Made by a program: the position numbers and the translations under genes. From Streptomyces sp. NBC_01304 (GTDB lineage Bacteria > Actinomycetota > Actinomycetes > Streptomycetales > Streptomycetaceae), in contig NZ_CP109055.1 of NCBI RefSeq assembly GCF_035975855.1, forward strand, positions 7,626,001 through 7,690,000: a stretch of DNA of 64,000 nucleotides, written 5' to 3'. The first letter of the stretch is position 1, and the number at the start of each line of letters is the position of its first letter. The notes below the pieces were generated by a model. The model was not told the DNA's origin and ran no database searches. It saw nothing but the letters and a program-made list of their open reading frames with translations. Below, one piece after another: positions 34,991 through 44,236 of this stretch.

Positions 34991-35656
34991 GTGACCGCCG
35001 CCGCACCGCAGGCCGTACCAAAGCCGGAGATATTGGCCGCCTTCGAGGCCGCCAAGGGGTTCATGCCGCAGGGCGAGGGCCTCGCCCTGTACGCGGCCGC
35101 GGTCGAGGCCGGGGCGCTCGGGCTGCCGCTGCTCGAGGTGGGGACGTACTGCGGACGCTCGACGATCCTGCTGGCCGGCGCCGCGCGCGAGGCGGGTGTG
35201 ACGGCGATCACGGTGGATCACCACCGGGGCAGCGAGGAGCAGCAGCCCGGCTGGGATTACCACGATCCGGAGACCGTGGACCCGGAGATCGGGCGGATGG
35301 ACACGTTGCCGACCTTCCGCCGGACGCTGCACAAGGCGGGCCTGGAAGAGCACGTGGTCGCGATCGTGGGGCGTTCGCCGCAGGTGGCGAAGGTGTGGGG
35401 CGGGCGGCTCGGCCTGGTCTTCATCGACGGCGGGCACACGGACGAGCACGCGACGGGCGACTATGAGGGCTGGGCGCCGCACCTCGCGGAGGGCGGACTG
35501 CTCGTGATCCACGACGTGTTCCCGGACCCGGTCGACGAGTGGACGGGGCAGGCCCCGTACCGCGTGTACCTGCGGGCGCTGGAGTCCGGCGCGTTCACGG
35601 AGGTCTCGGCAACCGACTCCCTCCGCGTACTGCGGCGTACTGGCGCGGGGATCTGA
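34991..35656 (+). CDS. Class I SAM-dependent methyltransferase (macrocin OMT-like)
   Basis: 221 residues from GTG 34991 preceded by AGGAGGC. Motifs: LLEVGTYCGRSTILLAGAAR (SAM loop), VTAITVDHHRGSEEQQ, GLVFIDGGHTDEHATGDYEG and GGLLVIHDVFPDP, typical of the TylF/cephalosporin hydroxylase-like methyltransferase group with metal-binding Asp residues. Acceptor unknown. The downstream amidase gene was probably its neighbour before an IS110 element inserted between them. Confidence 0.8.
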   Translation: MTAAAPQAVPKPEILAAFEAAKGFMPQGEGLALYAAAVEAGALGLPLLEVGTYCGRSTILLAGAAREAGVTAITVDHHRGSEEQQPGWDYHDPETVDPEIGRMDTLPTFRRTLHKAGLEEHVVAIVGRSPQVAKVWGGRLGLVFIDGGHTDEHATGDYEGWAPHLAEGGLLVIHDVFPDPVDEWTGQAPYRVYLRALESGAFTEVSATDSLRVLRRTGAGI

Positions 35657-35688
35657 GGGCCCGGTTAGACGCCTCACGAAGCTAAGAG

Positions 35689-36915
35689 TCAAGCCGCAGC
35701 AGCAAGTGGAGTGGGGAACGCCATTTGTTCGTCGAACGGCTCGTGCTTCTGCAGGCAGTGGAAGAGCTGGCCGAGCAGGCGGTTGAAGAGGTTTCGGAGG
35801 GCCGACGCGTGCCAGTCGCCGTGGTCGCGGCGTCGACGGTAGTGAGCCTTGGCGCCAGGGGAGCCGTTCGGGGCCGCGAAGGCCCAGAGGTAGCCAGCGT
35901 GGTTGAGGCGGTCGTTCTTGATCCGGCGTCGGGTGATGCTGGACTTCTTGCCGGAGGCCCTGGTGATGGGTGAGGCACCCGCGTACGCCTTCAGCCCGCG
36001 GGCATCGGCGAACCGATTGTGGTCGTCGCCGATCTCGGCCAGCACCCGGGCGCCGAGCTGGACGCCGAGACCCGGGAAGCTCAAGATCACTTCAGCGTCC
36101 GGGTGCTGAGGGAAAGCCTCCTCCACCGCCTTCGCCAGGTCATTGGCGGCCGTGCAGGCGGCGTCCAGTTGGCCCAGGAGAGCGAGCGTCTGCTTGCCGA
36201 GTGCGTCTTCGACCAGCGGCGGCTGGTGGGCCCAGTCAGCGCGGAGGGCCTCACGGAGTCGCTCGGCCTCGGCCTCGATGCCACGCTTGCGGCCGGCCCG
36301 CTTGAGTGCCGCACTGATCTGTGAGCGGCTCAACCGGGCAGCCCTGGCAGGAGTGGGGGCGACTTTGAGGAGTTCGCGGGCCTCTGGGCGGCAGAGGCCG
36401 TTGGTCCAGGTGGCGAAGGCGTCCAGGGCGGCGGGGTAGTACTCGCGGAGCAGTGAGCGAAGTTGGTTCGCCATCTGCTGGCGGTTCCACGTCGCGTCCT
36501 GCTGGGCGCGGGCCAGGACTGCGATGGCGCGGGCCAGGTCGCTGTCGTTGGGCAGAGGGCGGTGGGCGTGCATGTCGGTCCGCAGCACGTTGGCGAGGAC
36601 GAGGGCGTCGCCTGGGTCGGACTTCTTGCGCGAGACGCTGTGCCGGTCGCGGTAGCGGGCCGCGGCCATCGGGTTGATCGCGAAGATCTGCCGCTTGCCC
36701 TGCCGCAGCACTGCGACCAGCAGGCCGCGGGAAGTCTCGATGGCGACCGGGATCGGTTCCTCTTCGGTGTCGCCGTACTCGGCGAGCAGGTCCACCAAGA
36801 TCTTGTAGCCAGCGGCGTCATCAGTGATGTGCCGCTTGGCCAGTAACTCGCCGGTGTCGTTGACCAGGGCGACGTCATGTGTCCGTTCCGCCCAGTCGAT
36901 TCCGCAGTAGATCAA
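35689..36915 (-). CDS. IS110-family transposase (DEDD/serine)
   Basis: 408 residues, intact. N-terminal RuvC-like domain with Asp7 (CGIDWAERTHD), Glu60 (VAIETSRG), Asp100 and Asp103 (KKSDPGDALVLANV). C-terminal Tnp_20 domain with SFPGLGVQLGARVLAEIGDD and AYAGASPITRASGKKSSITR carrying the nucleophilic serine. Such recombinases are guided by a bridge RNA from the element. Full length and no frameshift, so it may still be active. Confidence 0.92.
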   Translation of the reverse strand: MIYCGIDWAERTHDVALVNDTGELLAKRHITDDAAGYKILVDLLAEYGDTEEEPIPVAIETSRGLLVAVLRQGKRQIFAINPMAAARYRDRHSVSRKKSDPGDALVLANVLRTDMHAHRPLPNDSDLARAIAVLARAQQDATWNRQQMANQLRSLLREYYPAALDAFATWTNGLCRPEARELLKVAPTPARAARLSRSQISAALKRAGRKRGIEAEAERLREALRADWAHQPPLVEDALGKQTLALLGQLDAACTAANDLAKAVEEAFPQHPDAEVILSFPGLGVQLGARVLAEIGDDHNRFADARGLKAYAGASPITRASGKKSSITRRRIKNDRLNHAGYLWAFAAPNGSPGAKAHYRRRRDHGDWHASALRNLFNRLLGQLFHCLQKHEPFDEQMAFPTPLAAAA

Positions 36916-37408
36916 GGTAGTTCCTTCCTCATGGTGCAGGTGTTTGCGCTGTTCACGAGCGCGTGTGGGCCACGCGGCGACCTAATTCCAGGACTCGGCC
37001 GCAACAGATCCGGTCCGACGCCTCACTAGCCGTGTTCGTGGCACCAGCGCACCGCGCGGGCCTCGGTCTATTGCGGGAGCTCAGACAGCTCAGGCATATC
37101 GAGAGGTCACCGTGCGATGGGCTCGCCCCACCAGCACCAACGAGTGATCAAGGTGGTAGGTGTTGACGCCCGAAGGTGCCGGGCGTTGCCTCTCTAGCCA
37201 GAGGCATCAAGGCCGGGGCGTCTTCGGGCATCCGCCCGGCGCCCACGGGCGCCAACATCCACGGGACGGGGTGGTGGCGGCCACGAAGACACCGGACGGC
37301 GCCGCTCTACAGCGAAGACGTTGATCGCCTGGTTCTCAATAGACGTCCGTACGGTGCCCACGCGGCAGCCACCACCACGAGCAACAGGGCCATCCGCACG
37401 GTCTAACC
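36916..37408 (-). ncRNA. Candidate bridge RNA region of the IS110 element
   Basis: About 490 bp of noncoding DNA upstream of the transposase, where IS110-group elements encode their bridge RNA. It contains three perfect hairpins close together: ACGCCCG/CGGGCGT (37166-37186), TGCCTCT/AGAGGCA (37187-37206) and GGCGCCC/GGGCGCC (37238-37253). The exact RNA ends and the guide loops were not resolved. Confidence 0.45.
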
Positions 37409-37520
37409 AGAGGCTTCACAAGCCGGGCTCGAAATGGGCGTGACGGTCCTCACTGCTCGAACACCCCCGGGACTCGACCTGACGTCCCGGGGCCGTTGCA
37501 AAGGAATTAGGCTCGCAAGC

Positions 37521-38516
37521 GTGTCGTACGACGATCCTGACAATCCGTCCCCCGGTGGTGCGTACCCCGGCGGCCGCCGCCCCTTCCGACGTGGTGGGGC
37601 GCTGGTGGCCGTGGCCGCGCTGGTGCCGACCGGGCTTGCGGGCTGGCTGCTGTGGCAGGCGATGAGCGGGCCCGGTGAGGCGGACCCGCCGAAGGTGCTG
37701 CCGCTGCCGAGTCAGTCGTCGCCGAGCGAGCAGGGGAGTCGTACGCCCTCGCCGTCGAAGTCCGACGAGGACGGCGACGGGAAGCCGAGCCCGTCGAAGT
37801 CCGCGAAGCCGTCGAAGTCGTCGACGGACAAGCCCCTCTCCGGTCCGCTCAAGGGCAAGGTCGTGGTGATCGACCCCGGCCACAACCCCAACAACCGGAA
37901 CCACACGGCCGACATCGCCCGCCTCGTCGACATCGGCACCAACCGCAAGGAGTGCGACACCACCGGCACGTCCACCAACGCGGGTTACTCGGAAGCCGAG
38001 TTCACCCTGGACGTGGCCCACCGCCTGCGCGACCAGCTGGAGAAGCAGGGCGCGACGGTGAAGCTCACCCAGGACCGCAACCGCTCCTTCGGTCCCTGCG
38101 TCGACGAGCGCGCCCGCATCGGCAACGACGCGCACGCGGACGCGGTGATCTCGCTCCACGCGGACGGCTCGGCCGCCGGCAACCGCGGCTGGCACGTGAT
38201 CATGCCCGCGAAGGTGGACGCGGGCGCCGCCGATACGTCGGCCATCGTCGGTCCCTCGAAGGAGTTGGGGCAGCGGATCGCGGGGGCCTTCGTCCACAGC
38301 ACCGGGAGCGCGCCGTCCAACTATGTGGGCGATGGCACGGGTCTCAACGTACGCAGGGACTTGGGCGGGTTGAACCTCTCCAAGGTGCCGAAGGTCTTCA
38401 TCGAGTGCGGCAACATGCGCGACGCGCAGGACGCGGCGCTGCTGACGAGCGGGGCGTGGCGGGAGAAGGCCGCGCGGGGGATCTCGGAGGGGATCGAAGG
38501 GTTCCTCGGCGCGTAG
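37521..38516 (+). CDS. N-acetylmuramoyl-L-alanine amidase (Amidase_3)
   Basis: 331 residues from GTG 37521. A basic N-terminus precedes one transmembrane/signal segment (about 27-47), then a Ser/Lys/Pro linker (55-105), then the zinc amidase domain: GKVVVIDPGHNPNN (His), GYSEAEFTLDVAHRL (Glu), VISLHADGSAAGNRG (His) and KVFIECGNMRDAQDA (catalytic Glu). It removes stem peptides from peptidoglycan outside the membrane. Originally likely downstream of the methyltransferase and now separated by the IS110 element. Confidence 0.9.
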   Translation: MSYDDPDNPSPGGAYPGGRRPFRRGGALVAVAALVPTGLAGWLLWQAMSGPGEADPPKVLPLPSQSSPSEQGSRTPSPSKSDEDGDGKPSPSKSAKPSKSSTDKPLSGPLKGKVVVIDPGHNPNNRNHTADIARLVDIGTNRKECDTTGTSTNAGYSEAEFTLDVAHRLRDQLEKQGATVKLTQDRNRSFGPCVDERARIGNDAHADAVISLHADGSAAGNRGWHVIMPAKVDAGAADTSAIVGPSKELGQRIAGAFVHSTGSAPSNYVGDGTGLNVRRDLGGLNLSKVPKVFIECGNMRDAQDAALLTSGAWREKAARGISEGIEGFLGA

Positions 38517-38607
38517 CGCCCCGGCCTCACCGGTCAAACGCATTCCCCTTCTTGAGCATCCGTCGAGGTGCGAGTCGATCCTTCGCGCGCCGAAAACGCG
38601 AGCCGTA

Positions 38608-38624
38608 TCTGACCTTCCGTCAGA
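38608..38624. promoter_or_regulatory. Palindrome TCTGAC-N5-GTCAGA before acyl-CoA dehydrogenase
   Basis: TCTGACCTTCCGTCAGA, perfect arms, one base before the KstR-like box. Confidence 0.7.
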
Positions 38625-38625
38625 T

Positions 38626-38639
38626 TGAAACGTGTTCTA
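38626..38639. promoter_or_regulatory. KstR-like box (exact consensus), acyl-CoA dehydrogenase promoter
   Basis: TGAAACGTGTTCTA fits the consensus. The last bases run into TAGTCT (38638-38643), a plausible -10 only 8 bp before the ATG, so the transcript may be leaderless and the repressor would sit on the -10. Confidence 0.72.
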
Positions 38640-38651
38640 GTCTGCCCTGCC

Positions 38652-40820
38652 ATGGGGATCGGAATCACGCAAGAGCAACGTGAGTTGGCCGATGCGGTAC
38701 GCGGCTGGCTCGCCCGGGCCGTCCCGCCGGAGGAGGTCCGCAAGCTGCTCGACGCGCCCAGTGGCTCAGGGCGGCCCGGGTACTGGGACGGGGTCGCCGA
38801 GCAGGGGCTGCTAGGGGTGCACCTGGCCGAGGAACAGGGGGGTGGGGGCGGGGAGTTGCTCGACCTCGCCGTCATCCTCGAAGAGGCCGGGCGGGCCGCG
38901 CTGCCGGGGCCCTTTCTGGCGAGCGCGCTGGCCTCCGCGGTCCTGGCCCGGGTCGGGCATCCGCTCACGGCCGAGCTGGCCGAGGGCGCGCGGATCGGGG
39001 CCGTGGCGCTCGGGGCCGGGACGCTCACGGCCGTGGCGGAGGGCGATGGCGGCTATGTGCTTGACGGCCAGGCTCCGCCCGTTCTCTCCGGGGCCGAGGC
39101 CGACCTCGTCCTCCTCGCGGCCGAGACCGCGGCCGGGACGGTGTGGGTCGCCGCCGATGCCGACGCGCTCACCATCCGGGCCCACGAGGGCACCGACCCG
39201 ACCAGGCCCACCGCCGAGGTCACGGCGGAAGGGGTCAGGATCCCCGGCGAGCGGGTCCTCGAAGGTGTCGACTCCGCCCTCGTACGCGACCTCGCCGGCG
39301 TCCTGTACGCCGCCGACGCCTGCGGTACCGCGGCCTGGGCGCTGCACACCGCGGCCGAATACGCCAAGGTCCGCGAGCAGTTCGGGCGGCCCATCGGACA
39401 GTTCCAGGGCATCAAGCACCTGTGCGCCGACATGTTGGTGCGAGTTGAGCAAGCGCGGGCGCTCGTCTGGGACGCGGCGCGCGCGGTCGACGACACCGAG
39501 GACGTGCGCGGTCTGGTCGCGGCCCTCGCCGCGGGCAACGCACTCGACGCCGCGTACTCCTGCGCCAAGGACTGCATCCAGATCCTCGGCGGCATCGGCT
39601 TCACCTGGGAGCACGACGCCCATCTCTACCTTCGACGGGCCGTCGTGGCCCGGCAGTTGCTCGGCTCCGGGGACGGCCACCGGATGCGTGCCGTCCGGCT
39701 CGCCGAGAGCGGCGCCCGGCGCGAGCTGCGGCTCGAACTTCCGGCCGAGGCGGAGGCGTATCGCGCACACGCGCGTGCTGCCATCGAGGCCGCGCGCGGG
39801 CTCGACCCGGCCGCCGCCCGGCGCGCCCTCGCATCCACCGGATACGTCGCCCCGCACCTCCCGGAGCCGTACGGCATCGGGGCGGGACCGGTCCAGCAGC
39901 TCGCCGTGCAACAGGAGTTGAAGCACGCGCGCGTGAAGGTCAGCGATCTGGGCATCGCCACCTGGGTCGTGCCGTCGCTGATCGCGTACGGCTCGGCAGA
40001 ACAGCAGGAACGCTTCCTCGGGCCCACCCTCCGTGGCGACGTCCTGTGGTGCCAGCTGTTCAGCGAGCCGGGCGCGGGATCCGACCTCGCCTCCCTCCGT
40101 ACGAAGGCGGAGAAGACCGAAGACGGCAGCGGCTGGCGCATCAACGGCCAGAAGGTGTGGACGAGCGCCGCCCAATGGGCCGACTACGGCATCCTGCTCG
40201 CCCGTACGAACCCGGACGCGCCCAAGCACAAGGGGCTCACGTACTTCGTCATCGACATGAAGCGGACGGAAGGGATCGACATCCGGCCGCTGAAGGAGAT
40301 CACGGGAGACTCCCTCTTCAACGAGGTCTATTTCGATGATGTGTTGCTGCCGGCCGACGCCGTGGTCGGCGAGGTGGACGGCGGCTGGAAGGTCGCGCGC
40401 AACACCCTCGGCAACGAACGCGTCCACATGGCCGACCAGTTGACCTTCGACACCGGCCTCGAAGCGCTCATCGCGCGTGCGGCCGATCTGGACGGCGCCT
40501 ACCGGGCCCGGATCGGCGCGCTCGCCGCCGAGGCGCACGCCCTGGCCTGCATCGGGCTGCGCACGACCATGCAACAGGTCGCGGGCGCGGAGCCGGGCGC
40601 GGGCGCGTCCGTACGCAAACTCGTCCAGACCCCGCACCAGCAGAAGGTCGCCGAGCTCGCCCTCGAACTCCTCGGCCCCGCGGGCGCCGTCCGCGAGGGC
40701 GCCGGGGAGCGGGCCGTGCACGGCTTCCTGATGGCCCGCTGCCTGACCATCGCGGGCGGCACCACCCAGGTTCAGCTCAATGTCGTCGCCGAGCGCATTC
40801 TCGGCCTTCCCAGGGACTGA
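38652..40820 (+). CDS. Fused double-domain acyl-CoA dehydrogenase (FadE34/ChsE3-like)
   Basis: 722 residues from ATG 38652 (a TTG at 38625 lies inside the KstR-like box and is rejected). Two acyl-CoA dehydrogenase copies in tandem: the first (1-360) ends with [20 protein letters not shown] and [20 protein letters not shown]; the second (about 365-722) has [40 protein letters not shown] and [20 protein letters not shown]. FadE34 of M. tuberculosis is a similar 711-residue fusion acting on steroid side-chain acyl-CoA. FAD-dependent alpha,beta-dehydrogenation expected. Followed 19 bp on by the Ltp1-like gene. Confidence 0.85.
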   Translation: MGIGITQEQRELADAVRGWLARAVPPEEVRKLLDAPSGSGRPGYWDGVAEQGLLGVHLAEEQGGGGGELLDLAVILEEAGRAALPGPFLASALASAVLARVGHPLTAELAEGARIGAVALGAGTLTAVAEGDGGYVLDGQAPPVLSGAEADLVLLAAETAAGTVWVAADADALTIRAHEGTDPTRPTAEVTAEGVRIPGERVLEGVDSALVRDLAGVLYAADACGTAAWALHTAAEYAKVREQFGRPIGQFQGIKHLCADMLVRVEQARALVWDAARAVDDTEDVRGLVAALAAGNALDAAYSCAKDCIQILGGIGFTWEHDAHLYLRRAVVARQLLGSGDGHRMRAVRLAESGARRELRLELPAEAEAYRAHARAAIEAARGLDPAAARRALASTGYVAPHLPEPYGIGAGPVQQLAVQQELKHARVKVSDLGIATWVVPSLIAYGSAEQQERFLGPTLRGDVLWCQLFSEPGAGSDLASLRTKAEKTEDGSGWRINGQKVWTSAAQWADYGILLARTNPDAPKHKGLTYFVIDMKRTEGIDIRPLKEITGDSLFNEVYFDDVLLPADAVVGEVDGGWKVARNTLGNERVHMADQLTFDTGLEALIARAADLDGAYRARIGALAAEAHALACIGLRTTMQQVAGAEPGAGASVRKLVQTPHQQKVAELALELLGPAGAVREGAGERAVHGFLMARCLTIAGGTTQVQLNVVAERILGLPRD

Positions 40821-40839
40821 AAGGCGTAGATCAGTGGTG

Positions 40840-42039
40840 ATGAAGGCGAAGATGAAGGCGTACATCGTCGGCGTGGGCATGACCAAGTTCGAGAAGCCCG
40901 AGAGCCGCGACTGGCAGTACTGGGACATGGCCAAGGAGGCCGGGACCAAAGCCCTTGAGGACGCGGGGATTTCGTACGAGCAGGTCGAGCAGGTGCCCGT
41001 CGGCTACTGCTTCCAGGCCTCGACGGCCGGGCAGCGGGCCGCGTACGAGCTCGGGCTCAGCGGCGTACCGGTCTACAACGTGAACAACAACTGCGCGACC
41101 GCGTCCACCGCCCTGATGATGGCCCGGCAGTTCGTCGAGGGCGGGCTGAACGACTGCGTACTTGCGCTCGGTTTCGAGAAGATGGCGCGCGGGGCGCTCG
41201 GTGGGGGATCGGACGGCGGGGACTTCAAGACCTCGCCCGTCGCCCGCCACTACGGAATCATGGCCGCCAAGCACGGCTTCGAGATGACGCCTCCCACGGC
41301 GCAGATCTTCGGTGACGCGGCACGTGAGCACATGGAGCTCTACGGGACGACGAAGGCCCAGCTCGCCGCCGTCGGCGCCAAGAACCACAAGCACTCCGCG
41401 AACAATCCGTACGCGCAGTTCCAGGACGTCTACTCGGTCGAGGAGATCCTCGCCGCCAAGACCATCCACGATCCGCTCACCAAGCTGCAGTGCTCGCCGA
41501 CGTCCGACGGCTCCGCGGCCGCCGTGGTCGTCTCGGAGCGCTTCGTCGAGCAGCACGGGCTCCAGGACAAGGCCGTGGAGATCGTCGCGCAGGCCATGAC
41601 CACGGACACGGAGGAGTCCTTCGCGTCCGGCTCCTGCATAGACGTGGTGGGCAAACCGATGTCACGCGCGGCGGGCGAGCAGGTCTTCGCGGCGGCCGGG
41701 CTCGGCATCGAGGACGTCGACGTCATCGAGCTGCACGACTGCTTCTCCATCAATGAGCTCCTTACTTATGAGGCGCTCGGCATGTGTGCGGACGGCGAGT
41801 CCGGCAAGCTCGTCGAGTCGGGCGCGACGACGTACGGCGGCCGCTGGGTGGTGAACCCGTCGGGCGGCCTCATCTCCAAGGGCCACCCCCTGGGCGCGAC
41901 GGGCCTGGCCCAGGCGGCCGAGCTGACGTGGCAGCTGCGCGGCGAGGCGGGGGCCAGGCAGGTGCCGGGGGCCGAGATCGGGCTTGCGCACAACATCGGT
42001 CTTGGCGGGGCGGCCGTGGTGACGCTGCTGCGGCGCTAG
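40840..42039 (+). CDS. Ltp1-like lipid-transfer protein/thiolase
   Basis: 399 residues. Thiolase fold with Cys in [32 protein letters not shown], and [19 protein letters not shown]. The N-terminus [16 protein letters not shown] and the NNNCATAST motif resemble Ltp1 (Rv2790c) and SCP-x-type thiolases. It may cleave or retro-aldol steroid side-chain intermediates. Start uncertain: ATG 40840 is preferred (AAAGG upstream), GTG 40834/40837 and ATG 40852 are alternatives. Co-transcribed with the acyl-CoA dehydrogenase. Confidence 0.82.
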   Translation: MKAKMKAYIVGVGMTKFEKPESRDWQYWDMAKEAGTKALEDAGISYEQVEQVPVGYCFQASTAGQRAAYELGLSGVPVYNVNNNCATASTALMMARQFVEGGLNDCVLALGFEKMARGALGGGSDGGDFKTSPVARHYGIMAAKHGFEMTPPTAQIFGDAAREHMELYGTTKAQLAAVGAKNHKHSANNPYAQFQDVYSVEEILAAKTIHDPLTKLQCSPTSDGSAAAVVVSERFVEQHGLQDKAVEIVAQAMTTDTEESFASGSCIDVVGKPMSRAAGEQVFAAAGLGIEDVDVIELHDCFSINELLTYEALGMCADGESGKLVESGATTYGGRWVVNPSGGLISKGHPLGATGLAQAAELTWQLRGEAGARQVPGAEIGLAHNIGLGGAAVVTLLRR

Positions 42040-42074
42040 TTCCCGCCGGATACGGCAGGGGCTGGATACGGCAG

Positions 42075-42098
42075 GTCAGGGGACCTAGGTCCCCTGAC
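42075..42098. promoter_or_regulatory. Perfect 24-bp palindrome between thiolase and MFS gene
   Basis: Arms GTCAGGGGACCT and AGGTCCCCTGAC meet without a loop. It lies 36 bp after the Ltp1-like stop and 54 bp before the MFS start; two GGATACGGCA copies precede it. Either an operator for the exporter gene or a terminator. Confidence 0.6.
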
Positions 42099-42151
42099 GT
42101 ATGCCGCATACACCGAAACCCCGATGCGCATTGTCAGTGGCAGCTGAGAGC

Positions 42152-43639
42152 ATGCCTGTCATGGTTCAAGCCGCCTCCGGCACTTACATATCCGCCCCGC
42201 CCCGGAAGGGGCCCGCCACCTGGGCCGTGGTCCTCGCCGCCTGCGCAGGCCAGTTCCTGGTCGTCCTCGACGTCTCGGTCGTGAACACCGCACTGCCCTC
42301 CATGCGGTCGGACCTCGGCCTCAGCGCGATCGGCCTGCAGTGGGTGGTCAACGCCTACTCCATCGCCTTCGCCGGGTTCATGCTGCTCGGCGGCCGGGCC
42401 GGCGACCTCTTCGGGCGCAAGCGGATGTTCCTGGTGGGGCTCGGCCTCTTCACCGCGGCCTCGCTCGCGGGCGGTCTCGCGCAGGAGGACTGGCAGCTGC
42501 TCGTGGCACGGGCAGTGCAGGGCCTGGGCGCGGCCGTGCTCGCGCCGTCCACCCTGACCATCCTCACTTCCGCGGTGCCCGAGGGCCCCGCCCGGGTGCG
42601 GGCGATCGGGACCTGGGCGGCGGTCGGCGCGGGCGGCGGCGCGGCGGGCGGACTCGTCGGCGGCGTACTGACCGACCTGCTGTCGTGGCGCTGGGTCCTG
42701 CTCATCAACGTGCCGATCGGCGCGCTGGTGATCGCGGCCGGTGTGGCGTGGCTCAGCGAGAGCCGGGCCGGTGAGGGCCGCAGGCTCGATCTGCCGGGCG
42801 CCGTCCTGGTCACGGCGGGCCTGGCGACGCTCGCGTACGGCATCGTGCAGACGGAGGCGGAGGGCTGGACGGCCTCCGCCACGCTGGTACCGCTGGTCGC
42901 GGGACTGCTGCTGCTCCTGCTCTTCCTGCTCGTCGAGGCGCGGACGAAGACGCCGCTGATGCCGCTGAAGCTGTTCCGCGTACGGTCCGTCTCGGCGGCC
43001 AACGCGGCGATGTTCATCTGCGGCGGGGCCATGTTCGCCATGTGGTTCTTCATGACGCTGTACGCGCAGAACGTGCTCCACTACTCGCCGCTGAAGGCCG
43101 GCCTCGCCCTCGTCCCCAGCTCGCTCAGCGTCGTCATCGGCTCCAAGGTGGCGCCGGGCATGATGCGGCGGATCGGCGCGAAGAACGTGTCGGTCCTCGG
43201 CATCGTGATCTCCGCGGCCGGCTTCGGCTGGCAGTCGACGATCACCTCCGACGGCGCGTACATCACTTCGATCATGCTGCCCGGCATGCTGATGATGCTC
43301 GGCGCGGGCCTCGCCTCGACCCCGCTTGCCTCGCTTGCCACTTCGGGCGCGGATCCGGGCGATGCCGGCCTGGTGTCCGGCCTCATCAATACGTCGCGGA
43401 CGATGGGCGGGGCGCTCGGGCTCGCGGTCCTGTCGACCGTGGCGGCCTCGCGGGCGGGGGAGTCCGGCGGGACCGAGGCGCTGACTCAGGGCTATGCGGC
43501 GGCGTTCCGGGTGAGTGGATTCATCCTGCTCGGCGGGGTGTTGGTGACGCTGCTGTGGATGCCGCGGGCCGGGCAGCGAGCGCCGGAGAGCAGCCGGAGA
43601 ACGCCTGAAGAGGCTGACGCGGTACCTGCCGAGAGCTGA
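42152..43639 (+). CDS. MFS drug-exporter, DHA2 (EmrB/QacA) family
   Basis: 495 residues, about 14 transmembrane helices. Motifs: QFLVVLDVSVVNTALPSM (helix 1 motif D1), GGRAGDLFGRKRMFLVGLGL (motif A), LVARAVQGLGAAVLAPSTLT (motif B) and AGGGAAGGLVGGVLTD (motif C, antiporter type). Proton-driven efflux of drugs or metabolites is expected. Start at 42152 or 42161. A perfect palindrome upstream may be its operator; no TetR/MarR gene is adjacent. Confidence 0.87.
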   Translation: MPVMVQAASGTYISAPPRKGPATWAVVLAACAGQFLVVLDVSVVNTALPSMRSDLGLSAIGLQWVVNAYSIAFAGFMLLGGRAGDLFGRKRMFLVGLGLFTAASLAGGLAQEDWQLLVARAVQGLGAAVLAPSTLTILTSAVPEGPARVRAIGTWAAVGAGGGAAGGLVGGVLTDLLSWRWVLLINVPIGALVIAAGVAWLSESRAGEGRRLDLPGAVLVTAGLATLAYGIVQTEAEGWTASATLVPLVAGLLLLLLFLLVEARTKTPLMPLKLFRVRSVSAANAAMFICGGAMFAMWFFMTLYAQNVLHYSPLKAGLALVPSSLSVVIGSKVAPGMMRRIGAKNVSVLGIVISAAGFGWQSTITSDGAYITSIMLPGMLMMLGAGLASTPLASLATSGADPGDAGLVSGLINTSRTMGGALGLAVLSTVAASRAGESGGTEALTQGYAAAFRVSGFILLGGVLVTLLWMPRAGQRAPESSRRTPEEADAVPAES

Positions 43640-43687
43640 GGCAACGGTTTCGGACCCCCATGGACTCTTTGAAGCAAGGAGGTATTC

Positions 43688-44236
43688 ATGGGGGAGCAAC
43701 TGGGAGCCGCGGACGATGAGTTCCACGGCTTCGTGAACAGCCGCTGGTCGCGGCTGATGCGCACGGCGTTCCTGCTGACAGGTGACAGGCACGCCGCCGA
43801 GGACCTGGTGCAGTCGTCCTTGGAGCGGGCCTATGTGTCCTGGCGCAAGGTGATCAAGGCCGACGACCCGGACTCGTACGTCCGGCGCATCATGGTCAAC
43901 ACCCATGCCCGCGGCCACCGCAGAAAGCTCAAGGAATTCCTGTCGGCGCGCGACGCCCCGTCCTTGGCGGAGCAGTCCGAGAGCGCCGAAGTGACCGACC
44001 GGATCACCCAGGCCGACGACCGCTCGATGCTGCTGCGCGCCCTGGCCCAACTGCCGCCCAGACAGCGGCAAGCGGTCGTCCTGCGCTACTGGGAGGACCT
44101 GACCGAGTCCCAGACGGCCCTCACCATGGGCTGCTCCGTGGGCTCGGTGAAGAGCAATGCGGCGAAGGGGATCGCGAAACTTCGGGCGATACCCGGCCTC
44201 GCGGAGATGGTGGCCAGCGGAGGGAAGAAGCGATGA
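43688..44236 (+). CDS. SigE-family ECF RNA polymerase sigma factor
   Basis: 182 residues. Region 2: FHGFVNSRWSRLMRTAFLLT then GDRHAAEDLVQSSLERAYVS; region 4: LAQLPPRQRQAVVLRYWEDL then TESQTALTMGCSVGSVKSNA. This is the SigE-family layout seen widely in streptomycetes. AAGGAGG lies 8 nt upstream. The stop overlaps the next start (ATGA, 44233-44236), whose product is presumably its membrane regulator. Confidence 0.88.
   Translation: MGEQLGAADDEFHGFVNSRWSRLMRTAFLLTGDRHAAEDLVQSSLERAYVSWRKVIKADDPDSYVRRIMVNTHARGHRRKLKEFLSARDAPSLAEQSESAEVTDRITQADDRSMLLRALAQLPPRQRQAVVLRYWEDLTESQTALTMGCSVGSVKSNAAKGIAKLRAIPGLAEMVASGGKKR

Larger units (their letters stand above)
35667..37408 (-). mobile_element. IS110-family insertion sequence (limits inferred)
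   Basis: Contains one IS110-type transposase and about 490 bp of noncoding DNA on its 5' side. Comparison of the two flanks suggests an AG (CT on the minus strand) core at 35667-35668 and 37409-37410: joining ...GGGCCCGGTT-AG to AGGCTTCACAAGCCGGG... gives an empty site that contains a GGCTT-CAC-AAGCC hairpin. A GGTTAGAC/GTCTAACC pair lies at the two ends. No target duplication of usual kind, as expected for this family. Boundaries need a comparison with an empty site. Confidence 0.6.

Noticed and set aside
35668..37026. 10-bp direct repeat GACGCCTCAC (35668-35677 and 37017-37026) as IS110 target duplication
   Set aside because: IS110 elements do not normally make such duplications and this would leave only about 100 bp upstream of the transposase; the AG-core model fits better.
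38625..38651. TTG at 38625 as the acyl-CoA dehydrogenase start
   Set aside because: It lies in the KstR-like box and -10 region; ATG 38652 begins a normal acyl-CoA dehydrogenase N-terminus.
38811..40949. 712-residue minus-strand frame opposite the acyl-CoA dehydrogenase
   Set aside because: Shadow frame with low-complexity composition; the plus strand carries clear enzyme motifs.
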